Below, one piece after another: positions 1-13,249 of a stretch of 64,000 nt of DNA. Source of the stretch: Torreya grandis (lineage: Eukaryota; Streptophyta; Pinopsida; Cupressales; Taxaceae); NCBI GenBank assembly GCA_037957365.1, contig JARHVA010005485.1, forward strand, positions 486,001 to 550,000. The letters run 5' to 3'. The notes under the pieces are model-generated. The model was given only the letters and a program-made list of their open reading frames with translations, was not told where the DNA came from and did not search any database. Numbering within the stretch: the stretch's first letter is position 1; every line of letters starts with the position of its first letter. Both the position numbers and the translations under genes were made by a program.

Positions 1-1080
1 GAAGTTGTCCCCTAAATCCCATGACAAACAGTAAGTGGAATCAAATCACACACATAGTATGATTATGCCTTAATGTTGATCCCAATTCTACAAGTACAAG
101 GTTTTTTTCAACCATAAAACTAATTGGATAATGGCATTGATCAAATGGAGTGGATGACCTAGCTATTTTTCTGAACTAGAGTTTCTAAGTTCTAACATAT
201 TGCTATATTTCCCTTGAAAGTCACCATTTTTTAAGGTCAACATACCCCCTTTTTTGAAAATTTGGACCATTGAGATATTTTGAAGCTTAAATCTACAAGC
301 ATGGCTTGTTTTGAATATTATTAGAATTTGATGATCATCCACTCAGTCAAAGTTGGTTACTAATTTTTGGTTTGCTTTGGACTTGTCCAACATTGCTAAT
401 AATTGATCTTCATGTCTTTAAGTTACAAGTTTCATGAAACCCTTGCAAATGGTTCATGTTTTAAAACCTTGGTATAAACCCTTGGTTCAAGTTTGAATTT
501 GAATTTGATGAGATAAAATTGGCAGAAGCATTTTGAATCTATTTTGAACTCAAGCCTATTTATTATGATTAATGCTTAGTCATGTTTTTCAACACAACCA
601 AAAATTAGCCTAAAAATTATGTCATGGTCTCTTTTATTTTCCCTCTTTATTTTCTATGTTTCTAATTGAGTCTAATGTTTGGTTTTATAGGATCCTTTTT
701 ATATGTTCCCAATCGAGTCCAATTTTACTCTAGCTTGGTCCCTTTGTTAATATTTTAGCCTAAAGTTTTAATACTAATTCCCCATCATATTTATTAACAC
801 AAATAGGACCTTAGTATAAACACTTTATCCTAAGTCTGCATTTAGTCTTGAGTTCTAACTTAATTTCCTCGCTTCTTATAGAATCCAATGGCTCTCTTTT
901 CATCATGAGGTATGATCCAATAGAGTGAGAAAGGCCTAGGTCTTAGCTTAAAAAACATGCATATCACAATATCTAATGATCTGTGCCTCCTCTTAGACTT
1001 TCAATTAGATGATGAGAAGATATCCTAATAAATTTGATCACTTATTATTTTATACCAATCACATTCAAGCATTCATAACA

Positions 1081-2240
1081 TGATCAATAGTTCTCTCTTC
1101 ATCACAAACCAAAGATCTGATGGAGCAAAGACATCATTAAAAATTCAAAAGCCTAAGATATCTATAGAGTTTCCATGTGGCACTCCCATGTTCAAAGATT
1201 AAAAGAAAAGGGGTCTACATATTAGAAGGGACCAATCATGAGCAAGCTCTTGGATCATGATCAAATGGCTCTCACTTTATGATGATTTTTGATCCAATAG
1301 ATCAAATTGAGTTTGAGATCCTAGAAGACCTCACAAAAGTGCCAAGTGGCATTCTCATATTGGGACACAAGAATTTGATGAGCTTAAATTTGAAATTTAG
1401 ATGACCATAATTTGATGCCCATAAACACATATTTGATGTTTGTATGACCTTCAAATTTAATCCCATCAAAACTAAGAACTTTGTGAGTCTAAATTTGATG
1501 TTCGTGTGACCATCATTTGATGTTCACAAAGATGTATTTGACATCCATGAGATCATCAAATTTAAGATAATTAATTATTTTAATCAAGACTAAGATAGAC
1601 TCTATAATGTTGCTAAAAGACCTATAAATTACTTTACAAATGACTAAAAACCTTTGAAGGATTTTTAAACACTCAAAATCTATGAACTATAAATGTTGAA
1701 ATAATCTCATAGTCTAAATATATACAAAAATGAACTTAGTCTAAGTCTAAATCTTAAGGTCCCCATTGAATTTGTTTGAATTATGTGAACCATAGGCTAG
1801 AGACTCATACTAAATATGGTTTTAAAAAGGTCTTTGCAACATAAAAATTATGCATAAACACTTTAGCCTAAAGTTTATTTCTTGTTTATAAAACATGAAA
1901 TAAACCTTAGCCTAAGATATTTAAGCCTAAGTCCTTACCTTAATCATGTGATAATTAAATTTCATGCATCTTTGTAGATATTATAGATCAAATTTCATCA
2001 TGGAAGGATGATCCAATGACACAAAGGTTCCAATGAATTTTTAATAGATCTCTGAGATCTTACGGACTTGATGTGTGGTAGATGAATGTTCAACATACAA
2101 TTGACAAAGGTGCTAGAGCTCAAAAGGCCTGTGAAGGTGCTAAATATCACAATCATGGGAGTTATTGCAAAGGTAACCAATAATAAGCAAGGGCCTGGAT
2201 CATAATCAATGACTCATGCTTATCCATGATCTTGATTCAA
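1081..2240 (+). repeat. diverged duplicated block (about 1.1-1.3 kb and 2.0-2.24 kb)
   Basis: Two blocks share word order. ACCAATCATGAGCAAG, then GGATCATGATCAAATG, then GATCCAATAG lie at about 1229-1303. Similar words, starting ACCAATAATAAGCAAG, lie at about 2177-2245. The similarity is patchy, so this is either an old internal duplication or repeated modules of a retrotransposon leader. Confidence 0.35.
1385..1566 (+). repeat. degenerate short tandem motif (TTTGATG / CATCAAATTT)
   Basis: The words AATTTGATG, ACATATTTGATG, TGACCATCATTTGATG and CATCAAATTTAA recur at irregular spacing over about 180 bases, often in inverted pairs. They look like eroded sub-repeats of a retrotransposon leader rather than coding sequence. 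Confidence 0.4.
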
Positions 2241-2775
2241 TGGTGCAAAATAAAAGGGTATATTTAAATGCTAATAGCTAATGCTCAAAAGGCATTTATG
2301 AAAAATGTCATGAAAGGTCCTGAATTGATGCCACATAAGCACCATGCAAGCATAAAGTGACAAAAGAAGAGATCTTGTGTGCCTAAGAATGCAAACATAT
2401 AAATACCAAAATCCAAATCAAATCCAAAGCACATATGAGCCAAACTCTAAATGAGCTACCACCATTAAAGCTTCAAAGCATTAAACTTGCATAAAAGGAC
2501 CCTAAGTAAACTTGGATTTATTATAAAGAATTTGGGACAAGTTTAATTATGTTTTGAGCATGAAAGAGCTAAATAGAGACCATTTTCAATCTAGTTATGA
2601 AAAAATTTCAAGCACAAAAGTCATGGCATCTCGAAGGTAGCATTTGAGAGATGAGATAAATTTATACCTATTTACAAGGAGTAAAAGAATTATTTTCATA
2701 GATACCACGCTATATGTCACATCCCCAAACAATGGAAATAATAATTAGTCATAGCTCTTATGTACCATAGAGGAG

Positions 2776-5769
2776 ATGAAACCCATCACCAAAGAAGAAC
2801 AAAGGATTGTCATAGTTAATAGAAGATACTATGACCTAGTCATAGTTTAAATGGTTGGCCTTCAACATATTGTTGCTAAACTAGAGGTACTTAATTACAT
2901 TGGCATCTTCACTCCAATTTTTATTTAGTATATAATTGATATTTATTGGATTATCTATGAGGAAAGCTCTAGGAGAGTTTCTTACATTTCCCCACTAGCC
3001 TTTGAGAAATATTACAAGATTCCAAAACTCGATGTGGACTTGCCCATAATAAAAGAATAGACTAGTAACCATGACATAGATACCATCTTTAGGTCATTGT
3101 TTCTCTAAGGGAACCATGTGTTTCATGACTTTGAGGGTAGAATCCCAATTGTCTAGTTTAGGTAGGTAATTACAATAATAATGACCCTATTAAATCAAAT
3201 ATCTAAAGCCCCTATAACTACATATGTTAATAAAAGATAGGTATCCTATATCTACTTTATGGTAGACAAACAACTCACTCCTCCCATTGGAGATATGACA
3301 TGTGTCTTCTTTGGGAAACAATTCACTACCATAAAGAGGAAGACAAGAAAGTAGTTATTCATGATGTCTTACTTATTATATGCCTTGTTGGCTTCTACCA
3401 AGGTCCCCAACATCAATAACTAGTCTCCTGAGGGTAGAATCATTATTTCCCACCACTACTCAAAGTTACACATCTTCAGGTATAGACACATGCAATTCAT
3501 ATGTGACTATGTCTATCTTGCATTGGTGGAAGCCATCATAGGGATTCCCATGCCTAAGATTACACCTTTGATTAAGAAATATGTGGAGTTGATAATAGAT
3601 ATCTAGTTTTACCTAGATTACATGTTTATCATAATTGAATAAATTCTGACCCAACCTTACAAGTTGCCTATCTACATTCCTCCTAAGTTAACAAAACAAG
3701 AAATTGCATCCCAGCTACTTTATGGTGTTGATGGGGTCTACAAAGATAAAAGGAATGACCTCTTCCATCCCTTTCCTTTGACATTTGGAAGAACAATTCT
3801 ATAGGATTAGAAATAAGTAGAAATCATGTCTAAGCATAGGGACTCTTTCATATTTCAATTGAATGACCTCAGGTAGTGAGATCCAAATAACATAATGGGT
3901 AACCATTTAAAGAGTAGACAACTACCTAAGCTAGTATATGAGTATGAATTGGACCCTCATGACACCATATACATCAAGGCCAACAATTTTGAGGAAGTAT
4001 TGGCTAGGTTTAAGGGAATCAACCTCAAGATTGAACATAGATTGACCAATGATAACAAACTAGTAAGGGACATATAGTAGATGCATCCCCTTTAATACGA
4101 TTTTTTATAGGACCTTTTAGGCCACCTCAAGAACAACCTCAAATGGAGCTTCATTGATCCTAAGCACAAATTATATAAGGTACTGGTAAGAAGTTAGAGG
4201 AGAAACATTATGAGGGACCTTCATCTTCAGCCACTCCTAACAGACCAGCATCCCCAGTGGAACACTTGGATATGATTTCCCTTGAGCCTAATGAAATAGT
4301 ATAGGATACCTTCAAGGTCCTTTCTGAAGCTTATGGTTTTGAGGAATAATAAACACAAGCTAAAGAATCTCAGGTTCAAGTAGAAGAGGCTAAGGAAGTT
4401 AAGGGAAAATAAGTTGTTGTAGACCTAGTCCCAATGGCATAACTAAAGAAGAGAAAAGTAGAACTATCAATTATCCTTATGGGATAAAAGAGGCCAAAGT
4501 TGAATCCCACTGATCCCACAAGTGAGATCAACTTATTCAATGAATATTTCCCCATTCATGGACCAATCATCTTTGATTGGTTTGTCTATGGGAAGTTGCA
4601 AAAGATCCCTTCGTTGTCTCATCCCTGGGCTTTGACTTAGTCCATCAATGTGGATGTGCATGAAGAAATCAAGCCTTGGATAAAGGCTTTGATGAATGAG
4701 CAAGATGAAAGAAGAATTTTGACCACTCTAGGGCTAGGTAAAAAAATGGATGCTCTAGAAGCATCAAACAACACAAGGATGGAGGTCCTTGAACCTCCTA
4801 AATTCATAGAGTCATCCACCACCATGCAATTCATTCCAAAGATAACTAGATTAGAAAGGGTAACTACCAAAAAAACCATGGTGGGAACTAAGGAGTTCAC
4901 TTTCTATAAGGTTGAACCCTTTATAGGATTGACCCTAGTTGGAGGGCAGTAACTTGGCAAACTTCATACCTATGAGGAAGATATTGAGAGCCTAATAGAA
5001 GCTCATTTAGATGAAGTTAGAGTTGGTATTAGAGGAATGAAATAGAAGATTCATGTTTTATAAAAGGAAAAGGATAACCTAGAGACAAGCCATTTTACTA
5101 GTTCTTGATGCTACAATTGATATATTTGATTCATTAAAATCAATAAATATGAGGCAAGATGCATTAAGCCAACAAAGCGAGGTGGCTAAAGGGCTGGTAA
5201 TAGAGTGGTCAGATATAGAGGCCAAAATAAGAGAGATCATTAGTATATTGATTAGGAAAAAGATTCCTAAATTCAAATCTATTAGCCTATCTCATTAGAA
5301 TGCCATATTGGGAATAATGGTGGACAAGATCCAGAGTTTAAGTGTTTGGATAGACTCATATATTATGATAAAGAATTGATTACAATAATTAAGCAACTCT
5401 TGGGAACTATGATAGATAATCCCACAAATTCTACAACCTTGGGAATTATTTAAGATGCATAGTATAAACATAGAGTTACCTTGGTAATACAAGAGGTAAA
5501 AGGGCAAAATCTAGGGTCAATTAGATAGTGACAATGGTAAGATGTTAGGCATGATATTCACAACTGAAGAAAATATTTTGGAAGCTAGGAACATTATAGA
5601 GGCTATGGTTAGAGATGACCAAGACTTTGATGACTTAGTTGATCAGGAAGAGATCTACCTCTTAAAGCTAATTATGGACCTAGAGATTGTCAAAGAACAA
5701 CATCAAAAGGCCATGAAGCTTATGCAAGAGCAACAAGGAGACCCTTCAGCAATGGGCCCATCAGCTTAG
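2776..5769 (+). pseudogene. decayed ~1000-codon retroelement-like reading frame, family not recognised
   Basis: From ATG at 2776 one frame runs to 4077 without any indel, broken only by in-frame stops: of the 16 I read between 2776 and 3894, eleven are TAG, four TAA and one TGA. After a frame change near 4080-4190 the coding sense continues in another frame through 5090 (clear open part 4650-4949), and after a second change near 5095 it continues to TAG at 5767-5769. Most stops fall where glutamine would suit, as expected from C-to-T change at CAA/CAG. The middle part (4200-4500) is hydrophilic and low in complexity; the end (5542-5769) is acidic and helical, probably a coiled coil. I recognise no zinc knuckle, protease or reverse transcriptase. 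The polypurine tract at 6000 suggests it is the internal ORF of an LTR element, perhaps gag-like or an extra ORF. A plant mobile-domain protein is a weaker option. Confidence 0.55.
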
Positions 5770-6002
5770 TTAATATTCTTTTTTTGTAAAAGCATTTTAA
5801 TATTCAAAATAGGGAATATTATTTTATAAGGCATATGCTAGTTTGTTAGCATATTGCCTCTAGGTCAGTCTAGCTTTAAAAATAACATGTATTCTATAAC
5901 TTGCTTAAAAGTACAACTATCCTTACTTTTGTACATTTGTATTTCATAACTAACTAGTATACTACCTTGCCTTTCTATAAATGGTAGTATTACCATTTTT
6001 TT

Positions 6003-6009
6003 AGGGAGA
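6003..6009 (+). other. polypurine tract, + strand element
   Basis: AGGGAGA follows a T-rich run and is directly followed by TGATTTTGAGG, a plausible LTR start. The position, about 230 bases after the end of the broken frame, fits the 3' end of an LTR retrotransposon. Confidence 0.45.
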
Positions 6010-6790
6010 TGATTTTGAGGAAATTTGTATACTTTGAGTAATTTTTATTATCAAGGAATTCTACAAAGATTGTCCCTATTTGATGTGTCAATTGTTAATA
6101 TAAGTTTTCTCTTAATTTCTAGTTTTAGTCTTAAATTTGAATGGTTTCTATGAATTTTGGGTTGCATATTTAATTACAAGGTTTCTAATTTGTGTTTATG
6201 CTAGATTAGTTGAAGGATCTTAGATTTGCATCACATATTTTTTATTTTTATTTAGATGTGCAAATGTTATTTGATTATAGTATCGAATATTTAAATTAAA
6301 TCTAGCCCAAACTTGTAATTCTTCACATCATCTTTCAAGGTTTTGCCTAGTGTGTAGTGAGATTTGATCTTAGGCTATTTTACACTACATATTGGTTTGA
6401 ATGTATACTCAGTTGTGATTTAGATGTTTTCATAATGTTTGAGGCCAAGATAAGAAATTACTTGTTCTCTATCTTTCCTACTCTTCTCATTTTCTCTTTT
6501 TTGAAAAGATTTTTGTAGCTTAGATTTCATTACAAATATCCATTTAGATTAGTTTGTAGTTTAAGTTTTGATCATAATTCACTAAGCATTAGAATAAACA
6601 TTAGCATTTCACAAAGAATTGGACCATGTTGGCTTCCAACCATCAATTAATATAAATTTGTGGGGACATTTAAACATTACTTTATCATTATTTCACCACA
6701 GCTAACATGAATTTTCCATAACCTACTACTCATTCTCTAAGTTCCTAGAATTCTAAAATGAGAAGTGTTTTTTAAACACTAAGGACTGAT
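6010..6790 (+). repeat. probable 3' LTR start of the first element (right end not fixed)
   Basis: The start TGATTTTGAGG follows the polypurine tract. It resembles the start of the LTR at 12,854 on the minus strand (TGATTTTGAAG), so the two may be one LTR family. I could not find the right end or a partner LTR, so the end given is only where the sequence changes character. Confidence 0.3.
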
Positions 6791-6802
6791 GTGGTATACC
6801 TA

Positions 6803-6831
6803 GAGGCATCAACACCCTCTAGGTTAGACAT
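6803..6831. repeat. short hairpin CCTAGAGG / CCTCTAGG
   Basis: An 8-base inverted repeat around a loop of about 10 bases lies just after a GATGTGGTATA word. It could be part of an LTR or a small element; nothing more can be said. Confidence 0.4.
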
Positions 6832-6947
6832 AAACCCTAGTATTCCTAGGGTCATAATGTTCTAAGTGTCTATTGATGGGTTGCCCATACAATCCATCAA
6901 AATATATCAGACACTATTTCCCTTTATTCTAAGAGCAAAGCATTTAC

Positions 6948-6995
6948 CACTTATCACCCATTGACCTACCCATATAAGCCAATGGTTGATAAGTG
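6948..6995. repeat. near-perfect 16-bp inverted repeat (hairpin)
   Basis: CACTTATCACCCATTG at 6948-6963 pairs with CAATGGTTGATAAGTG at 6980-6995, 15 of 16 positions, around a 16-base loop. It is the best hairpin in the first 17 kb and could be a MITE relic or a structured part of an LTR. Confidence 0.6.
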
Positions 6996-7079
6996 AGGCT
7001 TGCCTAAACATAACCAAAATCAGGAAGGGTTAACCCAACCAAGGCCAAGGTAGAGAGAAATGGCCTTCATGGAAAATTA

Positions 7080-10000
7080 GACTTCCATCATCTTAGTGTG
7101 ATACAAAAACACCCATCCATATCCATCCCCATTACGAAAATTCACAAACACTAAAATCCATGTCTTCATACACCAAAAGATATTAAAAATTTGTACACAA
7201 ATAAAGAATACAAAAAAAATCTACCTTCAAAATTGATTATAATTCATCCACATAAAAAATAAATTAAAAATATAGATAATATAAATCATTTAACTTTATT
7301 CATACCAAAAAAATAGATACAAAAATAATACCTCATAAACCTAAATAACTAATAGAACTCTAGGGACAAAAGCATAAATTGCATACATGTAAATAACAAT
7401 CTTGAGAAATTGCCTAAGAGGAATAAAAATATCTATATAAGTAGAGATTTAATTATAACAACTAGATGATACCACCACCCTCTTCAACACATATGATGAT
7501 GGTTACACATCAACACATCATCACTTCCATAGTTATTTTTGAACCTACAAAAGGATTATCAAAATATTCTTAGATGATTATTTGGTGAGTTCCTATGAGT
7601 AATAATGCCTTTGATGTAACAAATATTTACGTTACTAATTGAGTTAATAAGGAACAATGATAAGTTTAAAAGGTAGGTCGATATATTAAAAACACATGCC
7701 TTTGATGTAGATTATGATGTTAGAAACACATCCATAGGAGTAGTGATGAGTTAAGAAGGTAGGCCTATATATTACTTCAATTAGAAACTAAATGATACAA
7801 AAAATAAATATTGATTAGATGATCAAGATTTTTATTCCTTAGTGCAAACACTTAAGATTTGAAGATATTATTTATTTCCAAAATATTTTATATATTTACC
7901 ATCATGCTCTGTAGTTCATATATTTTCATGGTAATATGAACCAAAGATATATGAAGTGGGTTGATATTCTATAGAGTTAATAGTTTTTTAATGAAGCATA
8001 TGACTAGTGATTTAAACAAATTTGTGGATGTGTTGAGTAAAATAATCCTTTTGTTAAATAATATACAATTGTAAGTCATGGTATATGATTCTATGAAGGA
8101 TATTTATGATAAATATGAATATTTTAGAGATGCATGGAAAAATTTCAAAAAACAATAAGTGGTGACATAATTCTTAAATAAATAAAACCAGTGAATATGA
8201 GTAATATTAATTGATACTCTAAGATTCTATATGAGTAAACACTATATAAACTTATCTAACATATACCCACATGCACATAATCATATTTAAAATGTGAGAA
8301 ATAGACAAATGCACCCAGGTTGATACATATTTCAAAACATGATACAAGGATACATAAAACATATCCAAATTACGCAATTAATAATTTCTTAACATCTAAA
8401 AAATACTATTAACATTCTTTAAGGTTGAAATTCAAAAATTAAAACATAAATTTTTTTCTATCCTTGGTATGATATCTAATGCAAACATTTTCCTTAAATG
8501 ATAAGGTATAAATTTTTTCAAATAAATAGTTGACTGTTAAACATAAACTATAGTTTACAATGAATGGTTCATTACTTTGGACAACTGGCTTGGATCAAAA
8601 AAATAATAATGGGAGAAACTAATTCCATAATAGCCAAACATTTATAGGGTTACAACTAGTACCTGTAATGATGGTAAGACAAATAGGTAATTATACACCA
8701 ATATTAGAATAACAACAAAATAACTATCAAGGACCAAAGTCTAAAAGATTTTATTAAAGAGCCCATATTACACCTAAATAACTCATGAGCTTAAATTTCC
8801 CATAATGTAGTGGTTTTAAAAATGTTAAACTATTTCTAATATAATCCAAACATAACATAAGCTATGTGCTCATTGAGCACATAATTCATCTTGATGAAAA
8901 GAATTAGAAAATTAATGCAATAATGACCAACATTATTCATGCTTTTTCAAAAAGGAATATAGTCATCTAAGGTTATTTTTGAGTAAACCAATAACAAAAT
9001 AGAACTAAATAGTTATCTTCTTGATAAATCTATAGTTACAGAGTGAATTTAATTATTTAAAATAACCACCTTAACAAAGTGAGAGTAGTAAAGTATATAC
9101 CTTGTATTTATCATTGCAACAAACTTAATACTAAAATTATACCCATAAAATGATTTCAACAATGAAAAATTATTAGAAAATAAGGATTAACCTTATGTTG
9201 AAAATTTATAGCATCTACATACTACATGTAGGTGAGCCACGAGATAACTCATAAATCATTTTTAAACTAACATAATCAATTGGTATGCATTTATTCCACC
9301 ACTTACATGCATCTGATGGATGATTAGGAATAAAAAAATAAAGATAGAAAATCCAATTAACACCTCAAGTTGAGAGAAAAGGATTTATAGCCCATTGAAC
9401 TTCCACAAGGAAAACACTATATAAAAACTCATTATATAATTTCATGCATAAAGAGTAATAAATTATTGTATATCGTGACTCCAAGAATGTAAGCAACTAT
9501 ATACCAAGATTTAATCATTAGACTAATACTAAAATAGTGCCAAGAATTAAAACACCAACAAATGAAAGAAATCAATTGATTAGCAAGTTGATATGATTAT
9601 TACAACATGTTAGATCCCTAAATTTTACATGGCTCAGTCAAATTGAACCTATTTTCTTTTCAATGACCCCATGAAATTTATTGAACATAGTAGGGTCAAA
9701 AATTAAAAAAAGAATAAAATGATGACCAAAATACCATCCATTTACCTAAAATGGAATGACATAAAAAAATTTGTAGGCTGCAATAAATTCAAGTAGCTAT
9801 ACAAATCAATATTTAAGACTAAAATACTAGCATGGACCTTTTTAGGGTCCCCATATATGGGACAAAAACATGACCTGAACACAGATCAAAATTGAGATTC
9901 GAAATCAAATAGTAATATTTCTAAACCATATTTTATTTTTAACAAGAAGGCAAGCAAACTAAAAATTCCTTTTTCCAAGCCAACCCAAAAAAAGAGGCTA

Positions 10001-11762
10001 AGCCAATAATCAATTAGAAGCAGTCTATAAATGAAACCCAAATCAAAAAATTAGAGAACCATGATTTATAAATGATAAGGGTTCAAAGTAGAAACTCCAC
10101 ATGCACGTTTCCTTAATTATGAACAACACATTTCAACATCCAAAAAAACCCATACAACTAAATGCAAAAGGGTCAACAATTACATGTTTTAATGACCACT
10201 ACCAGGAAGGAGGAATAATCACTAATACTACTTAAGAAAAATTTATGAAAACACATTCATATCATATATAATAGGAGATCATATATGTGTACATGAATAT
10301 TCACATATGGGCCCATATCATATTGAAAATCCTAATTTTTTTCCATAATGTTATTCAAGCTATAATGTAAAAATAATTAGCTGAGAGGAAATGCAGCTTG
10401 CCTAGGTTTTTGCCCAACTATTCAAAGATATTCCAGTAACACCCTTGGAGAAACCTCATCATCCATTTCACCCCAAAAGGATTTTTACCATACACCTACA
10501 TCTCTTTACCATTTTCCATAAATCTCTCCACTATCAAGGAGATATAAATTTATAATTGACCTCCTATTAAAAAATACTCCTTTGGTTTCCACAAATGGTC
10601 ATGCCTTCTTTGTCTAGTGGTTTTCATGCCCCAAATATTTCATAGCAAGAAAAAATCAATGACTTGGAATTCTTAGGGTTTACTTTTAATGCCTTTTATA
10701 AGTAATTTCCAAAACTTTAAGGTTTTCTAAGTCAAAATGACTACTTGATTTCAAAATAATCATTTAATTATTATTACCAAGTCCAAAATGTCCCCAAACT
10801 CTACTTAGATAACTAGGGCTTAAGCCCATTATAATTTTATCATAATATTTACTAAGTTGGAAACTAAATTGACATCATGCCAAAAATTACCATCATGTGG
10901 AGTAAAGGTACCAAGCCATAATCCAATGGTGCCTTCAAAAAGAATGGTAAACAAGTTACTTATTTAAAATAAGATTATACCTATACACACTAGATAGTTC
11001 TTTACTTCCTTCATAAAACAATCTATTATAGGACTTGATCTAAGGCCACAACATATTGCATCACTAGTCTAAAGGTAGAATTGACCTCTTTGCCAAAGAT
11101 GGACTAGATAAAATAACATAATAGATTAAGTTTAGAAACATAAGGCCTCTTGACTATTACCATGTCTAAAGCTTGAGCATTTTAAAGTCAAAATTCTCAT
11201 GACTTAATAACTATAATAGCCACAACCTACAAGAGATATGATTTAACCAAATTACTAGATCATTCTATTTTTAAAACAAGATGATATTAAAACTTAATGT
11301 TGTAACATCATCTTTCTCAGTGATTGAGTACCATGTCAGTTGGAAATCATCAAGACTAAATAATAGGCATAATTGATCTAATATCAATAATGGTATGAGA
11401 TAGAACAAAATATCATATTTGAAACTCAATAGCAAAATTCATAATTAATAGATGGTAAATATGATCCTTTACTAAAATTGTAGTCATCTAAGAGAGATAT
11501 CATGGCCATAAATCTTCTAGAATTTTTTTGATATATTTAAGTAAGAACATGAATATAACCATGAACATTCTTCTATATGTGGCAACATTGAATCCAACAT
11601 CAAAATGTCCAATTAAATGATCTAAGAACACAACAATCCTTAGATTTTATTTTAGTGCCATTATCAAGAGTGGATCAATCATAATAATATTTTCAAGTAA
11701 TTTTACTAAGGAAATTGATTCCTTCCACATTTTATAGAGCCTAAAAATTGGGGGATATGACA
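7080..11762. other. long AT-rich non-coding stretch, probably old LTR or element interior
   Basis: No open frame or recognisable protein remnant is seen on either strand. The part from about 10,360 to 11,762 has somewhat more complex sequence and ends at a polypurine/LTR boundary, so it is probably the 3' LTR of a minus-strand element ending at 11,762 (plus-strand reading ...GGGATATGACA). Its left end could not be located. Confidence 0.35.
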
Positions 11763-11785
11763 TCCTCACTCCCTTAGAAAGGCAT
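11763..11785 (-). other. polypurine tract of a minus-strand Gypsy element
   Basis: On the minus strand the sequence reads CTAAGGGAGTGAGGA and is then followed by TGTCATATCCCCC, the form of a Gypsy polypurine tract and LTR start. The same arrangement occurs at 30,404 and 31,017 in this window. The body of this element is not recognisable to the right. Confidence 0.45.
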
Positions 11786-12330
11786 CATCCTAGTGCCTAT
11801 GGGAAAATATAAGTATCTAACTTATTCAACCTTTAGGCATACCTATTTTTAGGCACCAATACTTACTTAAATTTATGTTTTCCTTCATAGATTTACATAA
11901 TGATTCTAAAAATTAGATATAATAATTTTAATTTGAAATAGTCTCATGTTAAAAAAGTTCCATCATAATATGGATATGTTATCAAGAAATTAATAACTAT
12001 ATGACAATAAATTCAAAATAGGAAATAACTTGAATATTTCAGCCTAATTATCTATCATCTAATTCTTAATTAGTAGTTGATTTAACATTAAAAAAATAAT
12101 TTTGTGATATATTATTCATTTTGGGTGTGGTATTTTACAAAATATATAGTTATGTTCCACACATAACTTACTAACATTCACCCTAGAATATTTTCCCTTA
12201 TAGTAATCATAATATCATGTGGAAATTTCTACCACTTTTAGTTATGCCTTGCATAACTTATTCCCTTCTAACATAGAATACAATAAAACCCTACTACTAT
12301 GATAACTAAGAATTCATTGTTCATGGGTAG
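11786..12330. other. AT-rich filler, no feature seen
   Basis: Nothing coding or structured was recognised between the polypurine tract and the LTR beginning at 12,331. Confidence 0.4.
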
Positions 12331-12854
12331 TGTAATACCCTACACCAACCACACTAAACATTGAAAAATCCATTCTAGGTACTCACATGCAACTCTTAAG
12401 GTTTTACAACATGTTCTCCATACCTTTGTGAGATCACATGATGGTCTATGGATCCCAATCCCACCATACTTCATTTTCCAACTAAAGGCATTTACCCAAC
12501 TTTTTTTCTCCCTCAAAGAGTTAAGTGGGTACCTAGGATTTTCAAACCCCATAATTAGGGATTTTCATTATTCCTTTTGAGCATAAGTATACCTTCCAAT
12601 CATGATTTTTAACAAATCAGTTGAGCATAAGCATACCTTACAATCATTCTTTTAAACAAAATGTAACAACCCATGTTCAATTTTTTTAAAACTATTTTAG
12701 TCTCATGCCCATAGCAACAAACAAAATCCATAATTTTTTTCATGAAATAAAAATGTTATCACTTAATTTTAAAACAATCAGAATGTAGAGTTTAATAAAA
12801 CCATAAGGGACAATCAAAATACTCATAATACATATTGAACATGCTTCAAAATCA
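12331..12854 (-). repeat. probable 3' LTR (~524 bp) of a minus-strand Gypsy element
   Basis: On the minus strand it begins TGATTTTGAAGCATG directly after a polypurine tract (12,855-12,870) and ends GGGTATTACA, giving canonical TG...CA ends. A 70-codon open frame inside it (12,340-12,552) is very likely chance. No partner LTR was identified. The gag remnant at 13.3-14.1 kb lies on the correct side and strand to belong to it, but only about 450 bases away, so an internal deletion must be assumed. Confidence 0.45.
12577..12660 (+). repeat. two-copy tandem repeat, ~41 bp unit
   Basis: GAGCATAAGTATACCTTCC... and GAGCATAAGCATACCTTAC... follow one another, each continuing into AATCAT and a T-rich/AACAAA tail. 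It lies inside the LTR at 12,331-12,854. Confidence 0.6.
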
Positions 12855-12870
12855 TTCCCCCACTGAATTT
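12855..12870 (-). other. polypurine tract
   Basis: Minus-strand AAATTCAGTGGGGGAA abuts the LTR start TGATTTTGAAG at 12,854, the usual layout at the 3' end of an LTR retrotransposon. Confidence 0.5.
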
Positions 12871-13249
12871 AAAAATTGTGCCAAGTGTGGAGAGCATGCA
12901 TCTATGACATGCCTCCATTGATATGAACTCCCTTTGATGTGAATAAAAAATAGAAACTAATAATTACCTCACCTTAAAAGGATAAGACAATTGTATAATC
13001 TATGAATGAAACCATGCAAAATATACAAGGAACATATCTAGGTAAATGTATCATTGAAGCAAATATAACAATGTGATCACATCAAGGCCTAATAGGGTCA
13101 CACCAAGTTGTACCATCATTATTATCATACATGTAACCATTATTAAGGGATAATGTCAAGACCTTTGGTTTGTATTGAATACATGGATTCTAATCAAATG
13201 TTTTGACAATTTGAGTATTTGTGTATGAAAAACCAATCTCACCATAGAT

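Larger units (their letters stand above)
1..2775. other. AT-rich leader region, no gene seen
   Basis: I see no convincing reading frame on either strand. The stretch is rich in short recurring words such as TTAGCCTAAG and GATCCAATAG, which suggests an old retrotransposon LTR or untranslated leader lying before the broken frame that starts at 2776. A word resembling a methionine-tRNA primer site (TGGTATAAACCC, near 468-480) is too weak to call. No second copy of the LTR that starts at 6010 was recognised here, so the 5' LTR may lie outside the window. Confidence 0.4.

Noticed and set aside
468..480. Primer-site-like TGGTATAAACCC
   Set aside because: Only the first six bases match the initiator-tRNA complement and no LTR end with a partner precedes it.
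12340..12552. 70-codon minus-strand frame
   Set aside because: It lies wholly inside a TG...CA bounded LTR and has no domain.
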